DNA from: Streptomyces griseoluteus
GTDB lineage: Bacteria; Actinomycetota; Actinomycetes; Streptomycetales; Streptomycetaceae
NCBI GenBank assembly: GCA_000717735.1
Contig: JOBE01000043.1
Span: 3,470 to 67,469 of the forward strand
Length of the DNA stretch: 64,000 nucleotides
Direction: 5' to 3'
Shown here one piece after another: positions 45,637 to 53,498 of this stretch; within the stretch, counting starts at the first letter, position 1, and every line of letters begins with the position of its first letter. The notes beneath the pieces were generated by a model. It made no database searches. It worked only from the letters and a program-made list of their open reading frames with translations, and was not told the DNA's origin. The translations under genes and the position numbers were made by a program.

Positions 45637-45655
45637 CTTTGCGAGCGCTTTGCGA
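45637..45655. promoter_or_regulatory. Direct repeat CTTTGCGA x2, 11-base period
   Basis: CTTTGCGA at 45637-45644 and 45648-45655, one helical turn apart, 43 bases before the XRE regulator start and in the divergent region facing the small-gene/lasso strand. It is a candidate binding site. Confidence 0.45.
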
Positions 45656-45697
45656 AGCTGCTGGCCCGGAGGATGAGCTGGGACTACGTTCTGCCTC

Positions 45698-46957
45698 GTG
45701 GCAGTCAACGCCGTGTTGAAGCAGCGGATGGCCGACTTAGGCCTCACCCAAGAGGAGTTGGCAGGTCGGATGAACGCCGCCCTGCTGGCGATCACCGGCA
45801 GGCCCGGCGAGGTGTCGGACCGGACCGTCCGGAACCTGATCAACGGGGCAACCCGGCGTCCCATCGGTCGCACGAGCAGGGCGCTGGAGGCAGTGTTCCG
45901 CTGCCCGTTACGAGATCTGGGGTTCGAGCCCCCCAGCACCCCAGCACCGCCGGAGGACCCCGTGGAACGCCGTCAGTTCATCGCCGCCGGGACCGCCCTG
46001 GCCCTCACGTCAGCCGCCCCGGCCTTCGGCACCCCTCGCCGTATCGGCGTCAGCGACATCGAACGCCTCCAGCGCAAGTTCGCGGACATCATCGCTAGGG
46101 ACCACCGCCACGGCGGGCAACTCGGCATCGAGCAGAAGGCCGCCGCTCTCGCGAACGAAGCACTCTCCCTCCAGAACTCCGGCAACGCCAGTCAGCGCAT
46201 CAGGAAACAGGTCTACGCCTCGGCTGCCGCTTTCCGATCCTCCGCCATGTGGGCAGCCGTCGACGGCCGCCGGTTCGACGACGCCACCCGCCACATGCGT
46301 GTCGCCCAGGAGCTCGCCGAGATGGCCGGCGATCCTTACATCAAGTTCCGCATCTGGTCCCACGCGGGCACGATGTTCCGTCACGTGGGCCGTCCGGGCG
46401 ACGCCGCCGCGGCCAACGAGGTGGCCCGCAGACTCGGCATCACGCGCCAGGACCCCATGTTCGCCTCCCTCGGCCTGGCCAGACAGGGTGCGATCCACGG
46501 GGCAGCCGGAGACCGCGCGGCCACTCGCCGCGCATTCGAACAGGCACAGGACGCCCTGCTGCGCGCCGACCCAGGAGCCCAGCGCCCCGTCTGGATGAAT
46601 GCCTTCTACGACCAGGCCGAACTCGACAGCCTCGCTCTGTCCGCGAACCTCGCGCTGGGCGACTTCGAGCGGGCCGAGGCCCACGGCCACCGATGCCTCG
46701 CGGCGCTGCGCCCTCACATGCACCGCTCGAAGGCCATCGCCACGACCCGCGTCGCACGGGCGCAGCTCGAACAGGGCGAGGTGGAACCCGCCGTCGCGAC
46801 CGCCATGTCCGTCCCCGTCGACGCCGCTGTCCGTCACCCGCGAGTCGTGGGGATGCTCCGCGCGTTCGGCAGCCGTCTGGAGATCATCGCTCCCGATGCC
46901 GCACTCACCCACAGCTGGACCCAGTACGCCCTCGACACCTGGAGGCAGCCCGCATGA
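45698..46957 (+). CDS. XRE-family regulator with TPR-like C-terminal region
   Basis: A 419-residue regulator. The N-terminal helix-turn-helix is LGLTQEELAGRMNAAL with VSDRTVRNLINGATRRPIGR as the recognition part. A Pro-rich linker and a hydrophobic segment typical of this Streptomyces group follow (ERRQFIAAGTALALTSAAP). Helical TPR-like repeats then run to the C-terminus (AARHMRVAQELAEMAGDPY-type pairs). It probably controls the divergent small genes and lasso operon, by position. The stop overlaps the next gene's start (ATGA), so the GNAT is co-translated. Confidence 0.8.
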   Translation: MAVNAVLKQRMADLGLTQEELAGRMNAALLAITGRPGEVSDRTVRNLINGATRRPIGRTSRALEAVFRCPLRDLGFEPPSTPAPPEDPVERRQFIAAGTALALTSAAPAFGTPRRIGVSDIERLQRKFADIIARDHRHGGQLGIEQKAAALANEALSLQNSGNASQRIRKQVYASAAAFRSSAMWAAVDGRRFDDATRHMRVAQELAEMAGDPYIKFRIWSHAGTMFRHVGRPGDAAAANEVARRLGITRQDPMFASLGLARQGAIHGAAGDRAATRRAFEQAQDALLRADPGAQRPVWMNAFYDQAELDSLALSANLALGDFERAEAHGHRCLAALRPHMHRSKAIATTRVARAQLEQGEVEPAVATAMSVPVDAAVRHPRVVGMLRAFGSRLEIIAPDAALTHSWTQYALDTWRQPA

Positions 46958-47505
46958 CCCCACGACTGCGCCACTTCACCGACATAGAGCAGGTCATCGC
47001 TCCGCTGATCGCGGTGTACGCGCAGGTACGCGAGCCCCTGCTGCACCTACCGAACTACGCGGTCCCCACGTTCACCACGCGAGTCGAACGTCACGGGACC
47101 GAGCCGGGATTCGAAGCGGTGCTGGCATTCGACGCCGAGGACCGGCCGGTGGGCTACGCGTACGGAAACGCCGTGGAAGGCGATGACCGGTGGTGGACGA
47201 GGATGGGTGACGTCGACGCCGCGTTCACGCGCTCTCCGTCCCTGGCCCTGAAGGAGATCGGCGTGACAATCCCCTATCGCGGCACCGGGCTGGCACGGCG
47301 CATCCATGACGAGCTGCTCGCCGGTCGCGGCGAGACGTACGTGTCGCTCATGGTCAACGCGGCGGCCGGTGACGGGAAGGTACAGCGGGTCTACGAGTCC
47401 TGGGGATACGCGGTGATGGGCACGAGCCGGCCGTCTCCCGATTCTCCAGTCCTCACCGCGATGATCAGGCCGATCGCGGCTGCGGCGGAGGAACGCGGCC
47501 GTTAG
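46954..47505 (+). CDS. GNAT acetyltransferase coupled to the XRE regulator
   Basis: A 183-residue GNAT protein. The acetyl-CoA site is IGVTIPYRGTGLARRIHDEL near 105-125 and the C-terminal strand is VYESWGYAVMG. Its ATG overlaps the regulator's stop codon. It is a second acetyltransferase within 5 kb of the lasso precursor but on the opposite strand and in a different operon, so the lasso-operon GNAT is the better candidate for peptide acetylation. The substrate of this one is unknown. Confidence 0.8.
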   Translation: MTPRLRHFTDIEQVIAPLIAVYAQVREPLLHLPNYAVPTFTTRVERHGTEPGFEAVLAFDAEDRPVGYAYGNAVEGDDRWWTRMGDVDAAFTRSPSLALKEIGVTIPYRGTGLARRIHDELLAGRGETYVSLMVNAAAGDGKVQRVYESWGYAVMGTSRPSPDSPVLTAMIRPIAAAAEERGR

Positions 47506-47540
47506 CCGAGGAAACGGAGACTGGCGGTTCGTCCCGTAGC

Positions 47541-48047
47541 TCAGGCGTCGCTGTCGTTGCCACCGTCGATGACAGTCAGCTCGGCGCCCTTCCCGGCGTA
47601 GGGGTCGGGGGTGCCGGCGGGGATGTTCTGCACGGCCTGCCCCTGGGCGGCGCCGTTGCCGTTGAACGCGAAGTCGGGTCGGATCCGCCAGTCACGCCCG
47701 TCGGGATAGATGAACCCTGCCTCAGCGAGCTGCCGAAGGGCCCGCGACACCGTCGACTGGGACATGCCCACCTGCTCGGCGAACTTGACCTGGGTCTCCA
47801 CCCGGACAAGACCGTGGTCCTTGCGGTTCTGAAGGGCGCACATCTTGTGGAACAGCTTGTAGGACGCCCCGCTGAGATCCGCCTCGGCAAGGGCGTTGTG
47901 CGCGTCGTATCCCATCGTGGTGAACCCACCTCCCCGGAACCAGAGTCCATGCGCGACGCCGATTGACGAGTGCACAGTGAGGTCCTGCATCTCGCCAGTG
48001 GCCCGGTTGACAGTCTCGATCTTGGTCACTCGTCGGGCCGCACGCAC
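47541..48047 (-). CDS. Winged-helix RepL/MarR-like protein
   Basis: A 168-residue protein. The central winged helix (residues ~60-125) reads SGASYKLFHKMCALQNRKDH, then VKFAEQVGMSQSTVSRALRQ and AEAGFIYPDGRDWRI; the N-terminus is ARRVTKIETVNRATGEM. This layout, with a short strand pair before the helix-turn-helix and an extended C-terminal tail, resembles RepL-type plasmid replication proteins and MarR regulators. It may be a leftover of a mobile replicon or a local regulator. The region upstream is AT-richer and has a repeated 15-mer. Confidence 0.6.
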   Translation of the reverse strand: MRAARRVTKIETVNRATGEMQDLTVHSSIGVAHGLWFRGGGFTTMGYDAHNALAEADLSGASYKLFHKMCALQNRKDHGLVRVETQVKFAEQVGMSQSTVSRALRQLAEAGFIYPDGRDWRIRPDFAFNGNGAAQGQAVQNIPAGTPDPYAGKGAELTVIDGGNDSDA

Positions 48048-48458
48048 AGGGTACCTCCGGGGCTGAATGAGGTCATCCAGAGCTGGATGGCCAATTCAGT
48101 TTCGCATGACCAGGGCTGCCTACGCGCAGCTTCTATTCAATTTCGCATGGAATATCTGCGTGACTGCAACGCGATTCGCGCATACAGGCAGGTCAGAAGC
48201 TCGCCCTGGTGGGTCTGTCTTAATAGGTAAAGCGCACCCGCCGTACGGGAACCCCTGCGGTACTCGCGATGCTCCGTTCCTCGGGGGTGCCCCACCCTCG
48301 TCGCGGGGATCCTTCGGCCGTCTTGGGCCTGGGTCGTGGCTTCAAGGAGAAGCGTGGCCGGGGCCGGTGGGTGGTTGCTCTGCACACGTGGCGGGTGCTC
48401 GCTCGGCTCTCCCGCCGTCTCGGCCGACTGTCGTGGGCCGAGGTCGTGACGGGGGTCG
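48048..48458. other. 410-base region, lower GC in its first half, no convincing gene
   Basis: Contains ATTCAGTTTCGCATG (48094-48108) and ATTCAATTTCGCATG (48135-48149), starts 41 bases apart, upstream of the RepL/MarR-like gene. From about 48240 the sequence is GC-rich with open frames on both strands, but none has a start with RBS, biased codons or a motif. Confidence 0.5.
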
Positions 48459-48812
48459 TCAGGGGGTGTTCCTTCGGTCCTCCTTGCGCTCCCTCCCCCA
48501 CGCCGCCAGAGGCTCCAGGGCGTCGTTGAGGCGGATGCCGTCCTTCGTGAGGGCGTACTCGACGCGGGGCGGGACCTCCTCGTACGAGACGCGGTCCACG
48601 ACGCCGTCCGCCTCCATCTCGCGGAGGTGCGAGGCGAGGACCTTCTCCGTGATGCCCGGGACCAGCCGGCGCAGTTCGCCGAAACGGCGGTGGGGCTGTT
48701 CGTGGAGGGCCCAGAGGATGAGGACCTTCCACTTGCCGCCGATCACCTCCATCGCCGTGTCGATGCCGCAGATGTGTCCGTCGTCCACTCCCGGCCGGTT
48801 CAGCGTCGCCAT
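48459..48812 (-). CDS. HxlR-family transcriptional regulator
   Basis: A 117-residue winged-helix regulator covering the whole HxlR domain: CGIDTAMEVIGGKWKVLILW, then RRFGELRRLVPGITEKVLAS and HLREMEADGVVDR. The N-terminal Cys (HICGI) is the position often used for redox or aldehyde sensing in this family. It is divergent from an imine-reductase-like gene, with the perfect palindrome CCCACTTCGAAGTGGG between them, so it most likely controls that gene and itself. Confidence 0.9.
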   Translation of the reverse strand: MATLNRPGVDDGHICGIDTAMEVIGGKWKVLILWALHEQPHRRFGELRRLVPGITEKVLASHLREMEADGVVDRVSYEEVPPRVEYALTKDGIRLNDALEPLAAWGRERKEDRRNTP

Positions 48813-48854
48813 GTGTCCACCCTTCTGAGCTGCTCGCTCACCTCAGGGTAACTC

Positions 48855-48870
48855 CCCACTTCGAAGTGGG
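48855..48870. promoter_or_regulatory. Palindrome in the HxlR/reductase divergent region
   Basis: CCCACTTCGAAGTGGG, 16 bases, perfectly self-complementary, 43 bases from the HxlR start and 40 from the reductase start. Confidence 0.6.
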
Positions 48871-48909
48871 TACTTGAGCAGGTCAGCGGCCTGCAGCAGC
48901 CTTGTGGAC

Positions 48910-49794
48910 ATGACGCAGAACACCGCAGAGAAATCCCCTGTCACCCTCCTCGGCCTCGGTGCGATGGGCACCGCCCTCGCCCGTACCTGGCTCGACGCCG
49001 GGCACCCGCTCACCGTCTGGAACCGCACCCCGTCACGCGCCGACGCGCTCGTCTCCGAGGGCGCGAAGGCCGCGGACGGCGCGGCCGCGGCCGTCGCGGC
49101 GAGCAGCCTCGTCATCGTCTGCCTCCTCGACGACGCCTCCGTCGGCGCCGCCCTGGACGGTGTCGACCTGACGGGCAAGGACCTCGTCAACCTGACCACC
49201 ACGACCCCCGCCCAGGCACGGGCCCGCGCCGCGTGGGCCGCGGAGCGCGGTGCCCGCTACCTGGACGGCGGGATCATGGCCGTACCGCCGATGGTCGGCG
49301 TCCCGGAGGCCGGCGGGTACGTCTTCTACAGCGGTTCGCGTGAGCTGTTCGAGCTCCACCAGGAGGCCCTGGCGGTGCCGGTCGGCACGGTCTACGTCGG
49401 CGAGGACGCCGGTTTCGCGGCGCTGCACGACGTGGCCCTGCTGAGCGCCATGTACGGCATGTTCGGCGGTGTCGCGCACGCCTTCGCCCTGATCCGCAGG
49501 GAGGACATCGACCCGTCCGCGTTCGCCCCGCTGCTCTCCGGCTGGATCGCGGCGATGGCGGGTCCCTCCGTGCTGCAGACCGCCGCCCAGCTGAAGAGCG
49601 GCGACTACACCACGGACGTGGTCTCCAACCTGGCGATGCAGGTGGCCGGCACGCCGACGTTCGAGAAGACGGCCGCGGAGCAGGGCGTGAGCCCGGAGCT
49701 GATCCAGCCGTACTTCGAGCTGATGCGCCGCCGGCTCGCCGTGGGCAGCGGCGAGGAGGACCTGACGGGTGTGGTGGACCTTCTTCTCGAGTAG
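48910..49794 (+). CDS. Imine-reductase-like NAD(P)-dependent dehydrogenase
   Basis: A 294-residue protein of the beta-hydroxyacid-dehydrogenase/imine reductase group. The Rossmann motif is VTLLGLGAMGTALARTWLDAGH with VWNRTPSRA (NADPH-type Arg). DGGIMAVPPMVGVPEAGGYVFYSG is the IRED region following strand 6, and the C-terminal helical domain (LHDVALLSAMYGMFGGVAHA) makes the dimer interface. The substrate is unknown. Start at the ATG of MTQNTAEK, 36 bases inside the longest frame, because the upstream part overlaps the HxlR operator. Confidence 0.85.
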   Translation: MTQNTAEKSPVTLLGLGAMGTALARTWLDAGHPLTVWNRTPSRADALVSEGAKAADGAAAAVAASSLVIVCLLDDASVGAALDGVDLTGKDLVNLTTTTPAQARARAAWAAERGARYLDGGIMAVPPMVGVPEAGGYVFYSGSRELFELHQEALAVPVGTVYVGEDAGFAALHDVALLSAMYGMFGGVAHAFALIRREDIDPSAFAPLLSGWIAAMAGPSVLQTAAQLKSGDYTTDVVSNLAMQVAGTPTFEKTAAEQGVSPELIQPYFELMRRRLAVGSGEEDLTGVVDLLLE

Positions 49795-49963
49795 CCGGTA
49801 GCGCGGCGGCCAGTGGTCGATGGACCGGTAGTCGGTGGATCGGCTACCGGTAATCGGTGCGACCCCCTCCTCCTGAGGGGTGCTCCCGTGTCAGACTCTG
49901 CGGCGATCGTTCCCCCAGGCGATCCGTTTTCCCCCTCAGGCAAGCGGAAGGATCGCAAGAGAC

Positions 49964-52267
49964 GTGAAGAAGATTGTCGTGGGCATGACCTTCGGGTCGG
50001 CGCTCACCGCCCTTCTCGCCGCGGGACTCACCCCCGCCACCGCGCAGGAGGCCCCGGACACCCCGGCCAACACCACCGCGCACCGGCCCGACAACCGTCC
50101 GGGACCGCTCACGAAGCAGCGCACCGAGCTGCGGCAGAAGGCGATCGACCTGGTCGCCAAGGGCAGGGCCAAGGCGAACGCCGAGGGCGTCGTCGAGGTC
50201 GCGCCCGGCAAGTTCACCGAGATCGAGACCACCACCGCCGACCGCCAGGAGAAGATCTTCACGATCCTCTCCGAGTTCGGCACGGACGCCTCCGGCAAGT
50301 ACGGCACCGTCCCCGGCCCCCTGCACAACGAGATAGCCCAGCCCGACCGGAGCGTGGACAACTCCAACGCCTGGACGGCCGATTTCGACAAGGCGTACTA
50401 CGAGAGCCTCTTCAACGGCTCCGGCGAGTCGATGAAGACGTACTACGAGAAGCTCTCGGGCGGCCGCTACTCGGTAACCAACACCGTCGAGGACTGGGTC
50501 AAGGTCCCCCACAACGCCTCCTTCTACGGCGACAACGCCATCGAGGACAACGGCGGTTCGTGGGCCTTCGTCCAGGACACCGGCGACGCCTGGTGGAACG
50601 CGCAGCTCGCGGCCGGCAAGACCCCCGCCGAGATCGACGCCTACCTCGCCCAGTTCGACGTCTGGGACCGCAACGACTGGGACCACGACGGCGACTTCGA
50701 CGAGGCCGACGGCTACATCGACCACTTCCAGGCCGTCCACGCCGGCATGGGCGAGGACGCGGGCGGCGGCGCCCAGGGCGAGGACGCCATCTGGTCGCAC
50801 CGCTGGTACGTCAACGGCGACGACTACGGCCTGACGGGCCCGGACGTCTCCGGCACCCAGAACAAGGCGGGCGGCGCCCGCATCGGCCAGTCCAAGTACT
50901 GGCTCGGCGACTACACCACCGAGGGCGAGAACGGCGGACTCGGCGTCTTCTGCCACGAGTTCGGCCACGACCTCGGCCTGCCGGACTACTACGACACCGA
51001 CGGCGGCGAGAACTCCACCGCCTTCTGGACCCTCATGAGCTCCGGCTCCTGGCTGAGCCACGGCGCCGCCGCGAACGCGGGCATCGGCACCCACCCGGGC
51101 CTCATGGGCGCCGAGGAGAAGCTCTTCCTCGGCTGGCTGGACTACACCGACGCCCCGCTCGGCGCCACCGGCACGTACACCCTCAACCCGGCGCAGCTCC
51201 AGGTCACCGGCAAGGACCAGGCAGTCCGCGTCGCGCTCCCGGACAAGGCGAGCAGCACCACCTACACCACGCCCACCTCCGGCACCCACGCCTGGTGGAC
51301 CGGCTCGGCCGACGGCCTCAACCAGTCCCTCACCCGCTCCGTGCCGGCCGCCTCGCGCGTCACCGTCAAGGCGAGCGCCTGGTACGAGATCGAGGCCGAC
51401 TTCGACTACCTCTTCGCCGAGTACTCCCTCGACGGCGGAGCCAACTGGGCCCGCGCGGGCGCGGCCGTCGACGGCTCCTCCGCCGGGAAGTGGACGACGC
51501 TGCGGTACGCGTACGACTCCGCGGGCAAGCCCTCCCTCTTCCGGTTCCGCTACCAGACGGACGGCGGCGTGCACTACGCCGGCGCGTTCCTCGACGACAT
51601 CTCGCTGACCTCGGGCGGTACGACCCTGGCCACCGACGACGTCGAGCAGGGCGCGGGCGCCTGGACCGCCACGGGCCGCTGGAACATCTCCACCGGCACC
51701 GAGACGGCGACCTACCCGCGGTACTACCTCCTGGAGAACCGCGAGTACGTCGGCTCCGACGCGCTCCTCGCCGAGGGCCCGTACCAGTTCAGCAAGGGCG
51801 TCACCGCGCCGGACTGGGTCGAGTACTTCCGCTACCAGAACGGCATGCTCGTCTGGTACGTCGACCGGTCCTTCGACGACAACAACGTCAGCGCCCACCC
51901 GGGCGGCGGGCAGGCCATGGCCGTCGACGCCCGCCCGGCCCCGTTCCGGTACGCCGACGGGAGCGCGCCCAGCAACCGGCGCCAGCCCTTCGACGCGACC
52001 TTCGGCCTCGAGGCCACGGACGCGACCTGCCTCCACAAGGAGGTCCTGGTGGGCAAGGGGAACAGCCAGACGGTCGAGACGCAGGCGGCCTGCGCCCCCT
52101 CCGTCCCCGGCATCCCGGTCTTCGACGACACGGACCCGAACGCGTACTACGACACGTCGGCCCCGCAGGCCAGCGTGAAGGTCGCCGGCCACGGCGTCCG
52201 CGTCACGATCACCGGCGACGCCGGTGACGACCTGACGATCAGCGTGACCAACCCGGCCGCGCACTGA
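49964..52267 (+). CDS. Secreted M6-family (immune inhibitor A-like) metalloprotease
   Basis: A 767-residue exported zinc protease. A signal peptide (VKKIVVGMTFGSALTALLAA...ATA) is followed by a propeptide (~35-130). The catalytic domain has the zinc motif HEFGHDLGLPDYYD with His331, Glu332 and His335, and the Met-turn LMSSGSW. Downstream are beta-sandwich domains (LRYAYDSAGKPSLFRFRYQ) and a C-terminal calcium/CBM-like region with TCLHKEV. InhA-type enzymes degrade extracellular proteins. The GTG start is preceded by GGAAGG. A 14-base hairpin follows 18 bases after the stop. Confidence 0.92.
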   Translation: MKKIVVGMTFGSALTALLAAGLTPATAQEAPDTPANTTAHRPDNRPGPLTKQRTELRQKAIDLVAKGRAKANAEGVVEVAPGKFTEIETTTADRQEKIFTILSEFGTDASGKYGTVPGPLHNEIAQPDRSVDNSNAWTADFDKAYYESLFNGSGESMKTYYEKLSGGRYSVTNTVEDWVKVPHNASFYGDNAIEDNGGSWAFVQDTGDAWWNAQLAAGKTPAEIDAYLAQFDVWDRNDWDHDGDFDEADGYIDHFQAVHAGMGEDAGGGAQGEDAIWSHRWYVNGDDYGLTGPDVSGTQNKAGGARIGQSKYWLGDYTTEGENGGLGVFCHEFGHDLGLPDYYDTDGGENSTAFWTLMSSGSWLSHGAAANAGIGTHPGLMGAEEKLFLGWLDYTDAPLGATGTYTLNPAQLQVTGKDQAVRVALPDKASSTTYTTPTSGTHAWWTGSADGLNQSLTRSVPAASRVTVKASAWYEIEADFDYLFAEYSLDGGANWARAGAAVDGSSAGKWTTLRYAYDSAGKPSLFRFRYQTDGGVHYAGAFLDDISLTSGGTTLATDDVEQGAGAWTATGRWNISTGTETATYPRYYLLENREYVGSDALLAEGPYQFSKGVTAPDWVEYFRYQNGMLVWYVDRSFDDNNVSAHPGGGQAMAVDARPAPFRYADGSAPSNRRQPFDATFGLEATDATCLHKEVLVGKGNSQTVETQAACAPSVPGIPVFDDTDPNAYYDTSAPQASVKVAGHGVRVTITGDAGDDLTISVTNPAAH

Positions 52268-52285
52268 TCCGTAGGAAGGTCCGCG

Positions 52286-52329
52286 GGGCGGTACGGGAGC
52301 GGGGCCTCAGGCCTCCTCCCGTACCGCCC
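52286..52329. terminator. Bidirectional hairpin at the protease/otsB junction
   Basis: Perfect 14-base arms (52286-52299 and 52316-52329). The right arm lies inside the last codons of otsB, so the stem uses coding sequence of the converging gene. Confidence 0.7.
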
Positions 52330-53152
52330 TCGCCAGCTCCGCCAGGAACGCGACCACGCCCGCCGGGCCCCGGACCGCGAGGTCGGCGCGCTCGGCCAGC
52401 TCCGGGACCTCCGTGGAGCCGCTGCACACCAGCAGGCCCGGGGTGCCGTCGGCGCGGAGCTTCTCCACGGCGGCGAAGGCGGGCAGGTCGCCCAGGTCGT
52501 CACCCGCGTAGAGCACGGACCCGGCACCGACCTCCCGTACGTACGCGGCGAGCGCCACGCCCTTGTCCATGCCCGGGGGCCGCAGCTCCAGGACCATGCG
52601 GCCGGGTTCGAGGACGAGGCCGTGGTGGGTGGCCAGCTCGCCGAGGGGGCCCTTCAGCGCCTCGAAGGCACGCTCCGGGTCGAGGGCGCGGCGGGTGTGG
52701 ACGGCGACCGCGCGGCCCTTCTCCTCGATCCAGACACCCGGCCAGGCCCCTGCCCGGTCCAGGAAGCCGGGCAGCTCGGCGCGGACGGAGGCCACGCCCG
52801 GGTGCGGGGCGGCGGCCTGCACGGTGCCGGTGACGGCGTCCCAGCGCTCGGCGCCGTAGTGGCCGAGGACCACGAGGCGCTCAAGGCCGGGGACGCCGGC
52901 GAAGCCGCCGTATCGGACGGCCACCCCGGCGGGGCGGCCGGTCACGACGGCGATCGAGCCGACCTCTGGCGCGAGGGCCGTGAGCGCGGCGACGGCGTCG
53001 GGGTGGGCGCGGGCCTGTTCGGGGTCGGGCACGATCTCGGCGAGGGTGCCGTCGAAGTCGAGGGCGACGACGGCCTTCGCGGGCCGCGCGAGCAGCGCGG
53101 CGAGGCCGTCGCGGCCGGTGGACGTGGTCGGGTGCGGGAGGCTGTTGACCAT
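52307..53152 (-). CDS. otsB: Trehalose-6-phosphate phosphatase
   Basis: A 281-residue HAD phosphatase that releases trehalose from trehalose-6-phosphate. The nucleophile motif is ALDFDGTLAEIVPDPEQAR (DxDGT), motif II-like VVTGRPAGVAV, the cap has WIEEKGRAVAVHTRRA, and the last motif is GDDLGDLPAFAAV with the acidic metal ligands. Together with the otsA gene 10.6 kb away it forms the OtsAB route; in an uninterrupted chromosome the two would be close neighbours. Confidence 0.93.
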   Translation of the reverse strand: MVNSLPHPTTSTGRDGLAALLARPAKAVVALDFDGTLAEIVPDPEQARAHPDAVAALTALAPEVGSIAVVTGRPAGVAVRYGGFAGVPGLERLVVLGHYGAERWDAVTGTVQAAAPHPGVASVRAELPGFLDRAGAWPGVWIEEKGRAVAVHTRRALDPERAFEALKGPLGELATHHGLVLEPGRMVLELRPPGMDKGVALAAYVREVGAGSVLYAGDDLGDLPAFAAVEKLRADGTPGLLVCSGSTEVPELAERADLAVRGPAGVVAFLAELARAVREEA

Positions 53153-53209
53153 GCCTCCGACCCTACCGACGCGGGGCGCCCGCGTCAGGGGGGCCGACGA
53201 GCTGCCGTC

Positions 53210-53461
53210 TCACCGCCGCCCCTGCTTCTCCTCCCGGACCCGGCGGAGCCGGTTGACGGTCACCGGGTCGTGGGCGAGGGCGCGCGGGTCGTCGAGGAGG
53301 GCGTTGAGCAGCTGGTAGTAGCGGGTCGGCGAGAGACCGAGCCGCTCGCGGACGGCCCGCTCCTTGGCACCGGGCCCGGGCCAGGAGCGGCGCTCGACGG
53401 CGAGGAGAGCCCGCTCGCGCTCGCCGAGCCCGCCATCCGTGACTTCGCGCTCGTCGGTCAT
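53210..53461 (-). CDS. DUF3263 protein
   Basis: An 83-residue helical protein: LGERERALLAVERRSWPGPG, then KERAVRERLGLSPTRYYQLL and NALLDDPRALAHDPVTVNRL, the full DUF3263 sequence pattern, which looks like a small helix-turn-helix DNA-binding fold. It is a conserved actinobacterial gene of unknown role. It is on the same strand as otsB, 57 bases upstream. Confidence 0.85.
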   Translation of the reverse strand: MTDEREVTDGGLGERERALLAVERRSWPGPGAKERAVRERLGLSPTRYYQLLNALLDDPRALAHDPVTVNRLRRVREEKQGRR

Positions 53462-53498
53462 ACGAACAACCTATTACTCGGCATTCCGGGCCGCCGTC

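Noticed and set aside
46954..47505. Assigning the XRE-linked GNAT as the lasso acetyltransferase
   Set aside because: It is on the opposite strand and coupled to the regulator; the GNAT overlapping the B gene is the better candidate.
48137..48385. 82-codon minus-strand open frame
   Set aside because: Arg/Thr-rich with no motif, no RBS and no GC3 bias; likely noise.
41747..52306. Integrated phage or ICE with attachment sites
   Set aside because: No integrase, tRNA gene, direct repeats at the edges or conjugation genes could be found; only a RepL-like protein hints at mobility.
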